A stretch of DNA of 64,000 nucleotides from Deinococcus sedimenti (lineage in GTDB: Bacteria; Deinococcota; Deinococci; Deinococcales; Deinococcaceae): the NCBI RefSeq assembly GCF_014648135.1, contig NZ_BMQN01000001.1, positions 1,240,001-1,304,000 on the forward strand, given 5' to 3'. Below, piece by piece: positions 36,736 through 46,501 of this stretch. The notes beneath the pieces are model-generated. The model saw only the letters and a program-made list of their open reading frames with translations. It was not told the DNA's origin and ran no database searches. The position numbers and the translations under genes were made by a program. Within the stretch, counting starts at the first letter, position 1; each line of letters starts with the position of its first letter.

Positions 36736-37844
36736 CCACCGCGGCCCACACCACCCACCGCGCCCTGACCGCATACCTGACCCGCGCCACCTGGGGCCTG
36801 CCCGAAACGCGCCGCCAGGAACTCTGGGACGAACTCGAAGAGCACATCCTGACGCGCGCCGACCACCTGATCCTCAGCGGCCTCACCCCCACTCAGGCCA
36901 CCGCCCAGGCCATCCACGAACTCGGACCACCCGCCCGCGTCACCCTGGGCATGGCAAAGGTGTACACCATGCCGAAACTCATCCTGACCGCCGCAACCTT
37001 CGCCCTCGGCATCAGCGCCGGACTCTACGCCCTCGCGGGCGGCAGCACGACCAGCACGACCCTCACCGTCGTCCGGCAGGCACCCGTCAAGCCGAGCTGC
37101 GTGCGCGGCACGAAGCCCTCCGGAGACGACATCACCATCATCAGCGAGACAGGCGGCGTCACCTGTTACACCTTCAATGACAACGAGGTGAACAAAGGCG
37201 TTTTCCTGAAAGGCACCGACGTCACCCGAGCCCTGGATGCCCAGGGGGTCACGCTCAGCCGGGACGGCCGGTCACTGGCTTTGGCAGACCATTCAGTCAA
37301 CGCGCGATTTACCCGTGACGGCGCAGCGTTCTTCGACGCCAGCAGTATCGTCGACCTGCTGACTCAGGCCCGTTCCGTACGGTTCAGCGGGTACACCTCT
37401 CCCCGCGTGCAGGTGGGCGACGCCACTCTCCTGCTAAACGCGGGTACGGAGGACATCGGCGCGGCGTTCTACAACTCTAGCAACAGCGTGTTCCTGTCGA
37501 CGCTGGTCGGCCAGCCCGTCCGGGGAAGCTACTTTGTCGGGGCAAAGACCAGCCCCGAGCACCTGATCTCAACGGGACTCAAGACGGGCGAGGCCGTCAT
37601 GCTCGTCACCAGTCGCGGCGGTACGAACTTCATGGTGGACACGGGCAAGGTAGACGCCCAGGGTCGGCTGAGCGTCCACAGTCCGGACCGGCAACTGCGG
37701 TTCGTCTCCAGCCTCGATCAGCTCGGGCCGTACCTGTCCGGGGGCCGCCGCAACGCCCTGCTCGTGCGGATCACGAACCTGCCTCTGAACAACCTGAAGT
37801 CCGGCATCTTCGTGCCCGATCAAGCGACGTCCGACGGCCGCTGA
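36732..37844 (+). CDS. HAAS/permease-prefix-domain membrane protein
   Basis: A 370-residue protein. The N-terminal 75 residues (RRQELWDELEEHILTRADHL, TPTQATAQAIHELGPP) are the helical HAAS or permease-prefix domain that usually accompanies PadR. A membrane helix follows (LILTAATFALGISAGLYALAG, about 79-98). The extracytoplasmic remainder has a block KGTDVTRALDAQGVTLSRDG that resembles copper-amine-oxidase-N-type wall domains; its function is unknown. It is translationally coupled to padR. The middle part uses a more mixed codon set and lower GC than its neighbours, which could reflect transfer of this cluster. Confidence 0.75.
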   Translation: MTTAAHTTHRALTAYLTRATWGLPETRRQELWDELEEHILTRADHLILSGLTPTQATAQAIHELGPPARVTLGMAKVYTMPKLILTAATFALGISAGLYALAGGSTTSTTLTVVRQAPVKPSCVRGTKPSGDDITIISETGGVTCYTFNDNEVNKGVFLKGTDVTRALDAQGVTLSRDGRSLALADHSVNARFTRDGAAFFDASSIVDLLTQARSVRFSGYTSPRVQVGDATLLLNAGTEDIGAAFYNSSNSVFLSTLVGQPVRGSYFVGAKTSPEHLISTGLKTGEAVMLVTSRGGTNFMVDTGKVDAQGRLSVHSPDRQLRFVSSLDQLGPYLSGGRRNALLVRITNLPLNNLKSGIFVPDQATSDGR

Positions 37845-37861
37845 GCGGTCCGACACTGAAA

Positions 37862-37886
37862 GCCCCGGCTGATCAGTAACCGGGGC
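37862..37886 (+). terminator. hairpin inside the PadR ABC cluster
   Basis: Perfect 7-bp GCCCCGG/CCGGGGC stem with an 11-base loop between the HAAS gene and the permease gene. It may reduce or insulate permease transcription. Confidence 0.5.
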
Positions 37887-37909
37887 GCTCGCTTTGCAGG
37901 GGGAGCGGC

Positions 37910-40309
37910 ATGAATGGAAAATGGCTGATCGGCGTATCGTGTGTGCTCCTGTCCCTGGTGATCGGGACATCGGCGTGGTTGGCGTGGCCTACTGGACGCG
38001 CGTTCTCGTACCTGAACGACCACAGGCACAGTTACCGGATTGACGAGCGACTGACCGCGAGTGACCTACAAGGTGGCAGGCGACGTGCCCCCACAGGGGG
38101 AAACCAGGGCCGCGCCATCCGCGAGGTCACCGCAATCACAGGTGGGCAGGCGGCCACGTACGCCGTGCCGACCACGTTTATGCAGGAGGAGCTGGCCTGG
38201 CACGGCATGACAGCGGCAAATCTCGAGTTCGCCTGGGTGATGGGCGAGTACCTGAAAGGCCGCCAGCTGACCCTCTTGGCCGGTCGGGAGCCTCGCGTGA
38301 ACCAACCTGAACTGGTACTCAGCGAGACCGTGGCCCGGCAGTTGACGGACACGCCAGTTGCCCTGATCGGGCAGAAGATCACCCTGAACACACGTATCAG
38401 CGGGGACCAGTACACGGTGACGGGCATCGTGCGGTCCAGTCTGTGGCGCTCGGAGGATGATCCGGATGCCGGGGGGTACCGGGTGGTCGACCCGGCTCAA
38501 CCGGGCCTGAGCGAACTTGATGCTGGTGTGCTGCGGCACGCGACGCCACGGCTGACCGTGGTGTTCCAGCATGCACCCACGGCGGCAACGGTGGCCGCTC
38601 TGGAGCAGTACGTCGCTTCGAACCTGCCGGGCCTGTTCCTGATCGACGAACAGGCGGAACAGACTGCGTCTGCGGACCGGCAGGCGATCGCGCGCCGTGT
38701 GCAGCAGAGGAGCGTGTCGCTGCCGCTGCTGGCCGCGCTGCTTGGAGGGTCTGGCCTGGTGTCACTGGGCACGGTCCTGCTGGCCGGGCTCCTGCGCCGC
38801 CGGGCCCTGCTGGGCGTGGATCTGGCACTCGGGGCGACCCGGCGTCGGCTGCGATGGACGTTGGTCTGGACGACACTGTGGCCCGCGCTCCTCGGGACTA
38901 CCCTCGGAACTGCGCTGGTTACACGCGTGCCTGTGGTGCTGCCGGAGGTCCTGACGGGTCAGCCTCCTGCGCAGGTGCTGGCGCTAGCCTGGACGCTCCC
39001 GAACTTCACTCTGCTCCTCTTGAGCCTGCTGGTCAGCGGCGGCGTTCTGCGCGACTCGGCGTTCGGGCTGCTTCGCGGCGTCAGACCCGGGCAGTTCGTC
39101 CGGCCCCTGCTGGGACTGATGGTGTTCTCGTTCGTCCTCGCACTGGGCGGCCTGCTGAGCGCCCTGGGAGTCAAGGAAAAGCTCGACGCTCAGACCACGC
39201 GGATCCGCAATGATTTCAGTCGGGTTCTGGAAGTCACCACGACGGGTGATCCGGAGAACCGGACCGGTGCTGGCCTGTCGCGCACCTCCCGTCGCATCAC
39301 AGTGGCGGATCTCGACTGGTTCAGACGTCTGGATGACGTGGCGTCGGCGAGTGCCGCCGAGAGGCTCAATCCGAATTTCCAGATTCTCGGGAAGACCGTG
39401 CCGATTGACCGGCCCGTCGCTGGCGACGACCTGATCGACGTGCTCGGTATCAGGGTACTTTCCGGCACCGAGGGCGGCTGCCTGCTCAGCCGCACCCAGT
39501 CGGTCAGGCTGGGCATCCACGTGGGCGGCGTGATCGGGGTTCCCACTGCCACCGGTGTCCTCCCCTGCCCTGTCAGCGGGATCACCGCGGACCCAGATGA
39601 TCTGAAACGGTTCGTGATGCAGAACTTCCCGGCTCTGCTGGTGCCTGCGCGGTTGGGATTGAAGGGCCGGCAGGACTCAACCGGCCGGGCGACAGGACAC
39701 GAACTGACAGTGACCGGGCTGACGACCACCAATGTCCTGCTGCGACTCCGTCATGACGTGAGTCCCGAGACCGTGCGGGCACTGCACCGTCAGATTCAGC
39801 AGAAGTTTCCCGGAATGTCGTTCGCACTGCGTCCCTACGCTCCAAACATTGATGTCCTGCTGGGGCGCCTGCGCAACCAGCAGCTGCTGTTCCTGGCGCT
39901 GGCCGCTCTGGGCAGCGTGATGACGTTCACCGGGCTGCTGGGTTCCTTCGTGGCGTACCTGGACGCCCGCCGTTACCGCATCGCCCTGGACCGGGCGCAG
40001 GGCATGAGCGTGAACCGACTGCGCGCCGGGTGGTTGGCGGCAGGCAGTGGTCTGGGGGCCACTGGAGCCGGACTGGCCCTCGTCACCGCCGCCACCCTGA
40101 CGCCCGCGCTGTACAACGCCTTTTCACTGGACGCGCCCGTGGGCATGTCGCGCGAACTGCTTCCCAGCGCCGCACTGGCACTTCCGGGCTCGCTGACCCT
40201 GACCGTGGCAGCCATCGTGATCGTGCTGCTGGGTCTCGTTCTGGCCACCCTGGGTGACCGCTGGCTGAGCCGCCAAAGCCTGACGGCCCTCCTGAAACTC
40301 GGCGACTGA
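37910..40309 (+). CDS. FtsX/MacB-type ABC transporter permease
   Basis: A 799-residue permease. One N-terminal helix (LIGVSCVLLSLVIGTSAWLAW) and a MacB-like extracytoplasmic domain are followed by FtsX blocks near 265-420. A second extracytoplasmic domain (about 430-640) precedes the C-terminal FtsX block (LFLALAALGSVMTFTGLLGSF, about 660-799). Such permeases export or extract peptides, lipoproteins or drugs, often with a membrane fusion partner. SD GGGGGAG precedes the ATG. The ATPase is encoded 148 bases downstream. GC is visibly lower and codon use more mixed than in flanking genes. Confidence 0.85.
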   Translation: MNGKWLIGVSCVLLSLVIGTSAWLAWPTGRAFSYLNDHRHSYRIDERLTASDLQGGRRRAPTGGNQGRAIREVTAITGGQAATYAVPTTFMQEELAWHGMTAANLEFAWVMGEYLKGRQLTLLAGREPRVNQPELVLSETVARQLTDTPVALIGQKITLNTRISGDQYTVTGIVRSSLWRSEDDPDAGGYRVVDPAQPGLSELDAGVLRHATPRLTVVFQHAPTAATVAALEQYVASNLPGLFLIDEQAEQTASADRQAIARRVQQRSVSLPLLAALLGGSGLVSLGTVLLAGLLRRRALLGVDLALGATRRRLRWTLVWTTLWPALLGTTLGTALVTRVPVVLPEVLTGQPPAQVLALAWTLPNFTLLLLSLLVSGGVLRDSAFGLLRGVRPGQFVRPLLGLMVFSFVLALGGLLSALGVKEKLDAQTTRIRNDFSRVLEVTTTGDPENRTGAGLSRTSRRITVADLDWFRRLDDVASASAAERLNPNFQILGKTVPIDRPVAGDDLIDVLGIRVLSGTEGGCLLSRTQSVRLGIHVGGVIGVPTATGVLPCPVSGITADPDDLKRFVMQNFPALLVPARLGLKGRQDSTGRATGHELTVTGLTTTNVLLRLRHDVSPETVRALHRQIQQKFPGMSFALRPYAPNIDVLLGRLRNQQLLFLALAALGSVMTFTGLLGSFVAYLDARRYRIALDRAQGMSVNRLRAGWLAAGSGLGATGAGLALVTAATLTPALYNAFSLDAPVGMSRELLPSAALALPGSLTLTVAAIVIVLLGLVLATLGDRWLSRQSLTALLKLGD

Positions 40310-40456
40310 ATCTGGGTGCCTCATCACTTCGTCGGGCTGATTCAGGCTGTGGAAGCCGCGTTCAGAAATCTTTTTCCCTCCTCACAACCGTTCAGACGGA
40401 ATGGTCTCACGCCTCCATATTTCCGGACCGGTACGACAACATTCGAGGGCTCTGCC

Positions 40457-41143
40457 ATGACCTACGCTGATCACACCACCACCGCCTCCGACGCCCCGCT
40501 GGTCTCACTGTCATCTATTGGCCTGACCTACGGCCAGCTTCCCATTCTCCAGAACATCAACCTTGACATCCGCGCGAGCGATTTCATGTCGATCACCGGC
40601 CCATCAGGGAGCGGCAAGTCGACGCTGCTGGGCATTCTCGGCCTGCTGGAACGACCGACGTCCGGGCGGCACTGGATGGCCGGGCAGGACGTCTGGTCCC
40701 TTCGGGACGACGCCCAGTCGCAGTTGCGGGGAAGCGCGCTAGGGTTCGTCTTCCAGCAGTTTCACCTGCTGCCGGAACTCTCCGCGCTCGAGAACGTCGC
40801 GCGACCCCTCAGGTTTGCCCCCCGCAGCGGCGCGTCCGACCGGGACCGCGCGGCCGCCATGTTGGAACGTGTGGGACTCGCAGACCGACGACACCACCGG
40901 CCCGCCCAGCTGTCGGGCGGTGAGCAGCAGCGGGTTGCCATTGCCCGCGCGCTGGTCAGGCAACCCAAGCTGCTGCTGGCAGACGAACCCACGGGGAACC
41001 TCCCGCAGAGCATGTGGACCGAGGTCCTCGACCTGTTCGGTCGGTTGAATGCGGATGGCGCGGCAGTGGTCGTCGTCACTCATGATCCGATGGTCGCTGC
41101 CCACGCCCGGCGGCACATCAGCCTCCGGGATGGTCAGCTGACA

Positions 41144-41161
<18 letters not shown>
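40457..41161 (+). CDS. ABC transporter ATP-binding protein (LolD/MacB type) with altered D-loop
   Basis: A 234-residue ATPase. Walker A GPSGSGKST is at about 47-55, the Q-loop in FVFQQFHLLPE near 100, signature LSGGEQQR near 152, Walker B LLLADEPTGN near 175, and H-loop VVTHD near 205. The D-loop that normally reads GNLD reads GNLPQSMW, so the aspartate is replaced. In LolD/MacB relatives that Asp contacts the partner site, so activity may be changed. The start at 40457 follows GAGGG by 9 bases. Partner of the upstream permease and, through PadR, of the HAAS gene. Confidence 0.88.
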
Positions 41162-41602
<441 letters not shown>

Positions 41603-41646
41603 GCAGGCAGCGTACTGGACGGGCGGGGCGGGCCTATGCTGGGCGC

Positions 41647-42414
41647 ATGAAGCGTTTCGTGATGATTGCAGCGGTCCTCGGTTCGGCCCTTGTGGGTGTG
41701 TCGCAGGCGGCGACGGTGGCCGAGGTGAAGAAGAAGGGCGTGCTGGTGCTGGGCACGGACCCGACGTTCGCGCCGTTCGAGTTCAAGGGCCCGGACGGAA
41801 CGATTCAGGGCTTCGATATCGATATCGCGCGGGCGGTGGCGAAGGACCTGGGCGTGCGGCTGGAGGTGCGCGCGGTGGGCTTCGGGGCGTTGATGCCGCA
41901 GGCGGTCACGTCGGGCCGGGTGGACATGGCCATGAGTGGCATCACGATCACGCCGGAGCGGGCGAAGGTGGTGTCGTTCAGCCAGCCGTACTTCCGGTCG
42001 GCGCAGGTGTTCATCGTGCGGGCCGGGAATCCCGGGAAGTTCGCGTGGCCCGCGAGCGTGAAGGGGAAGGTGATCGGCGTGCAGGGGAACACGACGGGGC
42101 AGTTCGTGGCGAACGACACGCTGAAGCCCAGGGGCGCGACGCTGAAGGTGTATGACGATTTCGCGGCGGGACTGGCGGACGTGCGCGCCGGGCGGATCGC
42201 TGCGCTGGTGGGGGACGCGCCGACGGTGGATGACCTGAAGAAGCGCCTGCCGGGGCAGTTCGACCGGGCCGGGAAGGACCTGGCGGCCGAGGATTACGGC
42301 ATGGTGTTCAGGAAGGGCAGTGATCTCGCGGCGGCGGCGAACAGGACGCTGGCGCGCCTGAAGGCCAGCGGGGAGTACCAGAAACTGCTGAACAGGTGGA
42401 TCGTGCAGAAGTAA
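41647..42414 (+). CDS. amino-acid ABC transporter substrate-binding protein
   Basis: A 255-residue binding protein of family 3 (polar amino acids). A signal peptide is followed by the mature start AATVAEVKKKGVLVLGTDPT. The blocks PFEFKGPDGTIQGFDIDIA (about 39-57), MPQAVTSGRVDMAMSGITIT and YGMVFRKGSDL are typical. No lipobox is seen (SQA cleavage), unusual for a Gram-positive-like layout but fine for a diderm. TATGCT (41635-41640) lies 6 bases before the ATG. The permease follows after a terminator-like hairpin. Confidence 0.9.
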   Translation: MKRFVMIAAVLGSALVGVSQAATVAEVKKKGVLVLGTDPTFAPFEFKGPDGTIQGFDIDIARAVAKDLGVRLEVRAVGFGALMPQAVTSGRVDMAMSGITITPERAKVVSFSQPYFRSAQVFIVRAGNPGKFAWPASVKGKVIGVQGNTTGQFVANDTLKPRGATLKVYDDFAAGLADVRAGRIAALVGDAPTVDDLKKRLPGQFDRAGKDLAAEDYGMVFRKGSDLAAAANRTLARLKASGEYQKLLNRWIVQK

Positions 42415-42428
42415 CGCCGGGTGTGGCG

Positions 42429-42467
42429 GGGCGCGGGCGACGGTGTCGTCCTGCGCCCTTCTTCTTT
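42429..42467 (+). terminator. terminator-like hairpin between the binding protein and permease genes
   Basis: Stem of about 12 bp (42429-42441 with 42445-42458, one bulge) followed by TTCTTCTTT. It would make the binding protein more abundant than the permease, a common arrangement in such operons. Confidence 0.7.
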
Positions 42468-42499
42468 GGTGGGGGCGCGTCCCCGGGGCGGTTGTGTCC

Positions 42500-42529
42500 T
42501 ATGGTGGGGCGGTGAAGGGGTCCGCGTGA
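42500..42529 (+). promoter_or_regulatory. promoter and possible 5-codon leader minigene before the permease
   Basis: TATGGT (42500-42505) is followed after exactly 6 bases by GTG (42512), the rule seen at many leaderless genes here. That frame is GTG AAG GGG TCC GCG TGA and ends at 42529, 37 bases before the permease start. It is therefore either a leader minigene or just a promoter for the permease. Confidence 0.4.
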
Positions 42530-42566
42530 CGGTATTCAGTGGTGTCGTGCCCGGCGGGGCGCGCCC

Positions 42567-43262
<696 letters not shown>

Positions 43263-43281
43263 GCGCGGGCTGAGCGAAGAG

Positions 43282-43304
43282 AGGCGGCGTGGGCCGCCTT
43301 TTTT
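43282..43304 (+). terminator. intrinsic terminator after the permease
   Basis: Perfect 7-bp stem AGGCGGC/GCCGCCT with loop GTGG and a T-run (43299-43304). Confidence 0.9.
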
Positions 43305-43413
43305 CTTATGTCCGTAGCGGTTGTGGCCTGCTGTGGGGCCGGGGTGGTGTCGGTGATCTGGCGTGCCGGTATTGGGTGAGGTGGCGCATCGCCCACTACG
43401 CCCATTCTGCTAT

Positions 43414-43442
43414 TTGCGAAATAAATGACATTGTTCTATAAT
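43414..43442 (+). promoter_or_regulatory. strong sigma-70-type promoter
   Basis: TTGCGA (43414-43419), a 17-base spacer and consensus TATAAT (43437-43442), inside an AT-rich island unusual for this GC-rich DNA. It is the best consensus -10 in the window. It points into 43450-43804, where the only candidate products are a non-coding RNA or the 35-codon ORF at 43674. Confidence 0.75.
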
Positions 43443-43673
43443 TTACATAGTCGCCAGGACGCCCCTGACTGATCCTGAAACCCCGATTCAATCCTCGCTC
43501 CACCCGAACCCTTCACCCCAGCCACGTCTGAGGTGAACGGCGTTCCACGCCCACTGGCGGCCCGAAACGGGTGACATCCCGCTTCGCTGGCCGCGCCACC
43601 TCCCCCACCCACAGTCGGCCCAGACCATCCGGCACCCCACGGACACCAGACAGGCCGCGACTGGAGACTAATT

Positions 43674-43781
43674 ATGTTTTCAGCGTATTTTTTAATCTGG
43701 ATCTTCCGCCTGTTCACCAGTACCACTCATTCGTGGAACACACATCTGATGGCGCAGGAAGAAGATCGGCCCCGCGTCTAG
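43674..43781 (+). CDS. putative 35-residue membrane small protein
   Basis: A short ORF with SD GGAG 7 bases before the ATG. The N-terminal half is hydrophobic and aromatic (MFSAYFLIWIFRLFT), the rest polar and acidic (QEEDRPRV). It is AT-richer at its start than any neighbour. It lies about 225 bases downstream of the consensus promoter at 43414 and ends 23 bases before the TPR regulator start. It could be a genuine small membrane protein or a chance ORF in a non-coding transcript. No family is recognised. Confidence 0.4.
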   Translation: MFSAYFLIWIFRLFTSTTHSWNTHLMAQEEDRPRV

Positions 43782-43804
43782 TTGAAGACCGTTAAGCTCT
43801 CGCT

Positions 43805-45400
43805 GTGGCCGTCCCACTTATCCCGCTCCGTCAACTGCTCCTCCGTGACGACGCAGAGGGAACGCTAAATCACCTGATCCGGACAGCCCAACATGCAGGC
43901 AGCGTGGCGGACGTTCTTCCGGTCATTTCAGCCCTGCCGGAGGTGCCGCAGGACTGGTTGCACAGTGAGCAGGGCGGCCTCGCCCTGGCCTGGCTCTACT
44001 TCCGGGGGATGCAGCATCGCCAGCTCGACGACCTACTGGACATCCGACCTGCCGAGCAGCTTCTCCCCTTCCGGGCGCATCTTCACCTGATTCACCGGCG
44101 CAGCGAACTGGCGCTGAGCCTCGCGCGCTTCAGCGTCCTGCAGGCACCCGACGTGCCCACCCGTGCTCTGACCATCACGCAACTAGCGGGGGCAGCGGCC
44201 ATGCTTCACCTCCCAGCGTGGAAGGAACTGTACCGATTCCAGATTGCTCAGGCCCCTCCCCTATACCGGGGGATAGCCCGCATTCAGTTCGCCTTCGACC
44301 TGCAACAGCACTTGGAACTGGGCGAGGCGACCACCGAACTCACGCGGGCACTGGGTGACCTGCGACATGACCCGACGACTTCCACCTACGTCTACCGGAC
44401 GCTCGTGGCCATTGCGCTCGACACCAATCAACCGGGCGCAGCCCTGAATGCCCTGCGAAAGGCGGAATCCGTAGCTCAGGGCGGCCTGCTCGCCTCAGAA
44501 CTGTTCCTGTCAAGGGCACTGCTGACCCTGAACCTGACTCAGTATCCCATCACGCTCGAGACGGCCACTGCAGCCCGTGAACACATCTCTGCTCCCGATC
44601 GGTTGGCCTCAATCCTGGCCGTCGGCTCAAGGACATTGGCAATCATGGGGCAGAGGTTCGAGGCTGTCCTGATGGCGCAGGAGGCGGCCGCGCTGCACCG
44701 GGTGCTGGACTCGGGTCGGCACGCGATCCTCAACCACCTGGCGCTGGCGTACCTGCACGCGGGGGATCTGCCGCGTGGGCAGGAGGCTCTGAGCCGCGCG
44801 GACAGTCACTCGCAGAATGCAGGCACGCTCTCGTGGTTGGCCCGCGCGGAGTGTGCCCGGCAGTCAGGGGGTGACCCGCTGCCGCCGGGTGACGGCATTC
44901 GCGCGCAGCTGGCGACGCTGCGGTGGTCGTGGGTGCGCGCGTACCTGCCCGCGCTGCTGGAGCAGTACGGCGTGGTGACGTTCGCGCCGCCGGAGTGGAC
45001 GGTAAGGGTCAGTCTGGCCGGGCCGGTGCGGGTGTGGATGTCTGGCGACGAGTTGCCGCTGCGCTCCACGCGGCCTGATGCGGGCCTGCTGGCGCTGCTG
45101 GTGACAGCGGGCGGGCAGGTGTCGCGCGAGCGGGCCCTGGACGCGCTGGACCTGCCGGGGAAGACGCCGACCGCGCGGCGCAAGGCGCTGAGTGCGGCGG
45201 TCGCCGCGCTGCGGGAGTTGCTGGGCTGGCCGGGGGCGCTGACGGTGGACGGTGGCGTGCTGCGCCTGTCGGACGCGCCCCGCTGGGAGGAACCGGCGCT
45301 GCCGGGGCGGGGGCGGGAGGATTTCTTCTGCGAGGGCCGCTTCGATCCGTGGGTGCTGGAGTGGCGGGAGGAACGGGCGTTGGCAGCAGTGCCCGACTAA
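43805..45400 (+). CDS. TPR-type protein with C-terminal winged-helix DNA-binding domain
   Basis: A 531-residue protein. The first 360 residues are helical repeats of TPR type (for example LNHLALAYLHAGDLPRGQEAL near 300). The C-terminal about 130 residues resemble the winged helix of SARP/BTAD-like regulators (VRVSLAGPVRVWMSGDELPL, then RPDAGLLALLVTAGGQVSRE and RRKALSAAVAALRELLG). The order is reversed relative to SARPs, where the DNA-binding domain comes first. The GTG start has TAAGCT (43793-43798) 6 bases upstream, so it is leaderless. Target genes are unknown. Confidence 0.75.
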   Translation: MAVPLIPLRQLLLRDDAEGTLNHLIRTAQHAGSVADVLPVISALPEVPQDWLHSEQGGLALAWLYFRGMQHRQLDDLLDIRPAEQLLPFRAHLHLIHRRSELALSLARFSVLQAPDVPTRALTITQLAGAAAMLHLPAWKELYRFQIAQAPPLYRGIARIQFAFDLQQHLELGEATTELTRALGDLRHDPTTSTYVYRTLVAIALDTNQPGAALNALRKAESVAQGGLLASELFLSRALLTLNLTQYPITLETATAAREHISAPDRLASILAVGSRTLAIMGQRFEAVLMAQEAAALHRVLDSGRHAILNHLALAYLHAGDLPRGQEALSRADSHSQNAGTLSWLARAECARQSGGDPLPPGDGIRAQLATLRWSWVRAYLPALLEQYGVVTFAPPEWTVRVSLAGPVRVWMSGDELPLRSTRPDAGLLALLVTAGGQVSRERALDALDLPGKTPTARRKALSAAVAALRELLGWPGALTVDGGVLRLSDAPRWEEPALPGRGREDFFCEGRFDPWVLEWREERALAAVPD

Positions 45401-45468
45401 CCGCTTATTGATCGATCTTTCTCAGAAACATGGACGTTTCGCGGACACCCGCTCTGCAGACTGGAGAC

Positions 45469-46467
45469 ATGACCCCCGACGAGCAGCCCGAGCGTGCCCA
45501 GAGCCCCGTCCAGCGCCTGTTCCTCCTGGCCCGCCTGCTGCGCGCCCGTCCGCACACCGTTGCGGAACTCGCGGCGGCCACCGGGCAGACCCTGACGGTC
45601 ACGGCGCGCGACCTGCACGAACTGCAGAGCTTGGAACCCGAGTTGCGCGTCCTTCCCGGCCCGCCCCAGGGGTACGTGATCGGCACGCCGGACCTCGACG
45701 ACGCGGCGCGACTGACGCTGCTGCGCGGCCTGGACGCCCTCGCGGCGCGCGGCAGCGAACCGGCCGCCAGCCTCGCCCCGCTGCGCGCCGCGCTGACCGC
45801 GCCGCTGCCCGCGCACGTCCGCGCGGCCCTGCCCACCACGGTCACGGCTCGCCCCGCCGCCTCCGACCTCGCCCTGAACGCTGTCACGCAGGCGTGGCTG
45901 GCCTGCCGCCCCATCCGCTTCCAGGAATGGCAGCCCGGGAATCGGCGTGCCGCGCGGCTGCACCCCCTGCGGATCGAGACGCACCCGGTCAGCGGTGACC
46001 TGCTCGTCGTGGGGCGCGACCCCGACCACGCGGGCGAGGTCCGCACGTACCGCCTGGGCCGGATGCTGCACGTCACGCCCGAGGCGGGCACCTTCACGCC
46101 CGACCTCCTCGACCCGGCGCAGACGCCCGCGCTGCCGTGCACGCCGCTCCCGGTGGAAGCAGAGCGCAGCGTGCCGGTCACCCTCCGCTTCACGGGCGAG
46201 GCGACCTTCCGCGTGCTCGAAGGCGGGCACGCCTGCCTGGGCGAACCGAGCATCAACCCGGACGGCAGCGTGGACGCGCCCCTGCTGGTCCCGCACGACG
46301 CCGGGGGCGTGCCCCGCAGCGTGCTTCCGTGGCTGCTGTCCTGGGGGCCGCAGGTGCAGGTGCTCGGCCCGGACGCGGTGCGCGCCGAGTGGCAACGCCT
46401 GACGCGCGAGGCGGCCGAGGTGGCCACGCAGACCCCCACGCTGTTCGTGCAGCACGGCGCGGCGTGA
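45469..46467 (+). CDS. WYL-domain transcriptional regulator
   Basis: A 332-residue protein with an N-terminal HTH (QRLFLLARLLRARPHTVAEL, then DLHELQSLEP, about 15-58), a linker, and a WYL-type domain near 150-220 (IRFQEWQPGNRRAARLHPLR...EVRTYRLGRML, quoted in parts). A C-terminal WCX-like segment follows. WYL proteins bind ligands such as ssDNA or nucleotides and often regulate DNA-damage or defence genes; no defence genes are next to it. Start at 45469 is chosen for GGAG just before the ATG; a GTG-free upstream ATG at 45430 is possible. Confidence 0.8.
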   Translation: MTPDEQPERAQSPVQRLFLLARLLRARPHTVAELAAATGQTLTVTARDLHELQSLEPELRVLPGPPQGYVIGTPDLDDAARLTLLRGLDALAARGSEPAASLAPLRAALTAPLPAHVRAALPTTVTARPAASDLALNAVTQAWLACRPIRFQEWQPGNRRAARLHPLRIETHPVSGDLLVVGRDPDHAGEVRTYRLGRMLHVTPEAGTFTPDLLDPAQTPALPCTPLPVEAERSVPVTLRFTGEATFRVLEGGHACLGEPSINPDGSVDAPLLVPHDAGGVPRSVLPWLLSWGPQVQVLGPDAVRAEWQRLTREAAEVATQTPTLFVQHGAA

Positions 46468-46501
46468 AGGGCAGGAGAGTCGGCCCCTCCCCTGCTGTCC
46501 G

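Noticed and set aside
43436..43726. Minus-strand ORF over the orphan promoter
   Set aside because: Gly/Ser-rich second half, no SD, and it would run across the consensus TATAAT. The plus-strand small ORF has better start signals.
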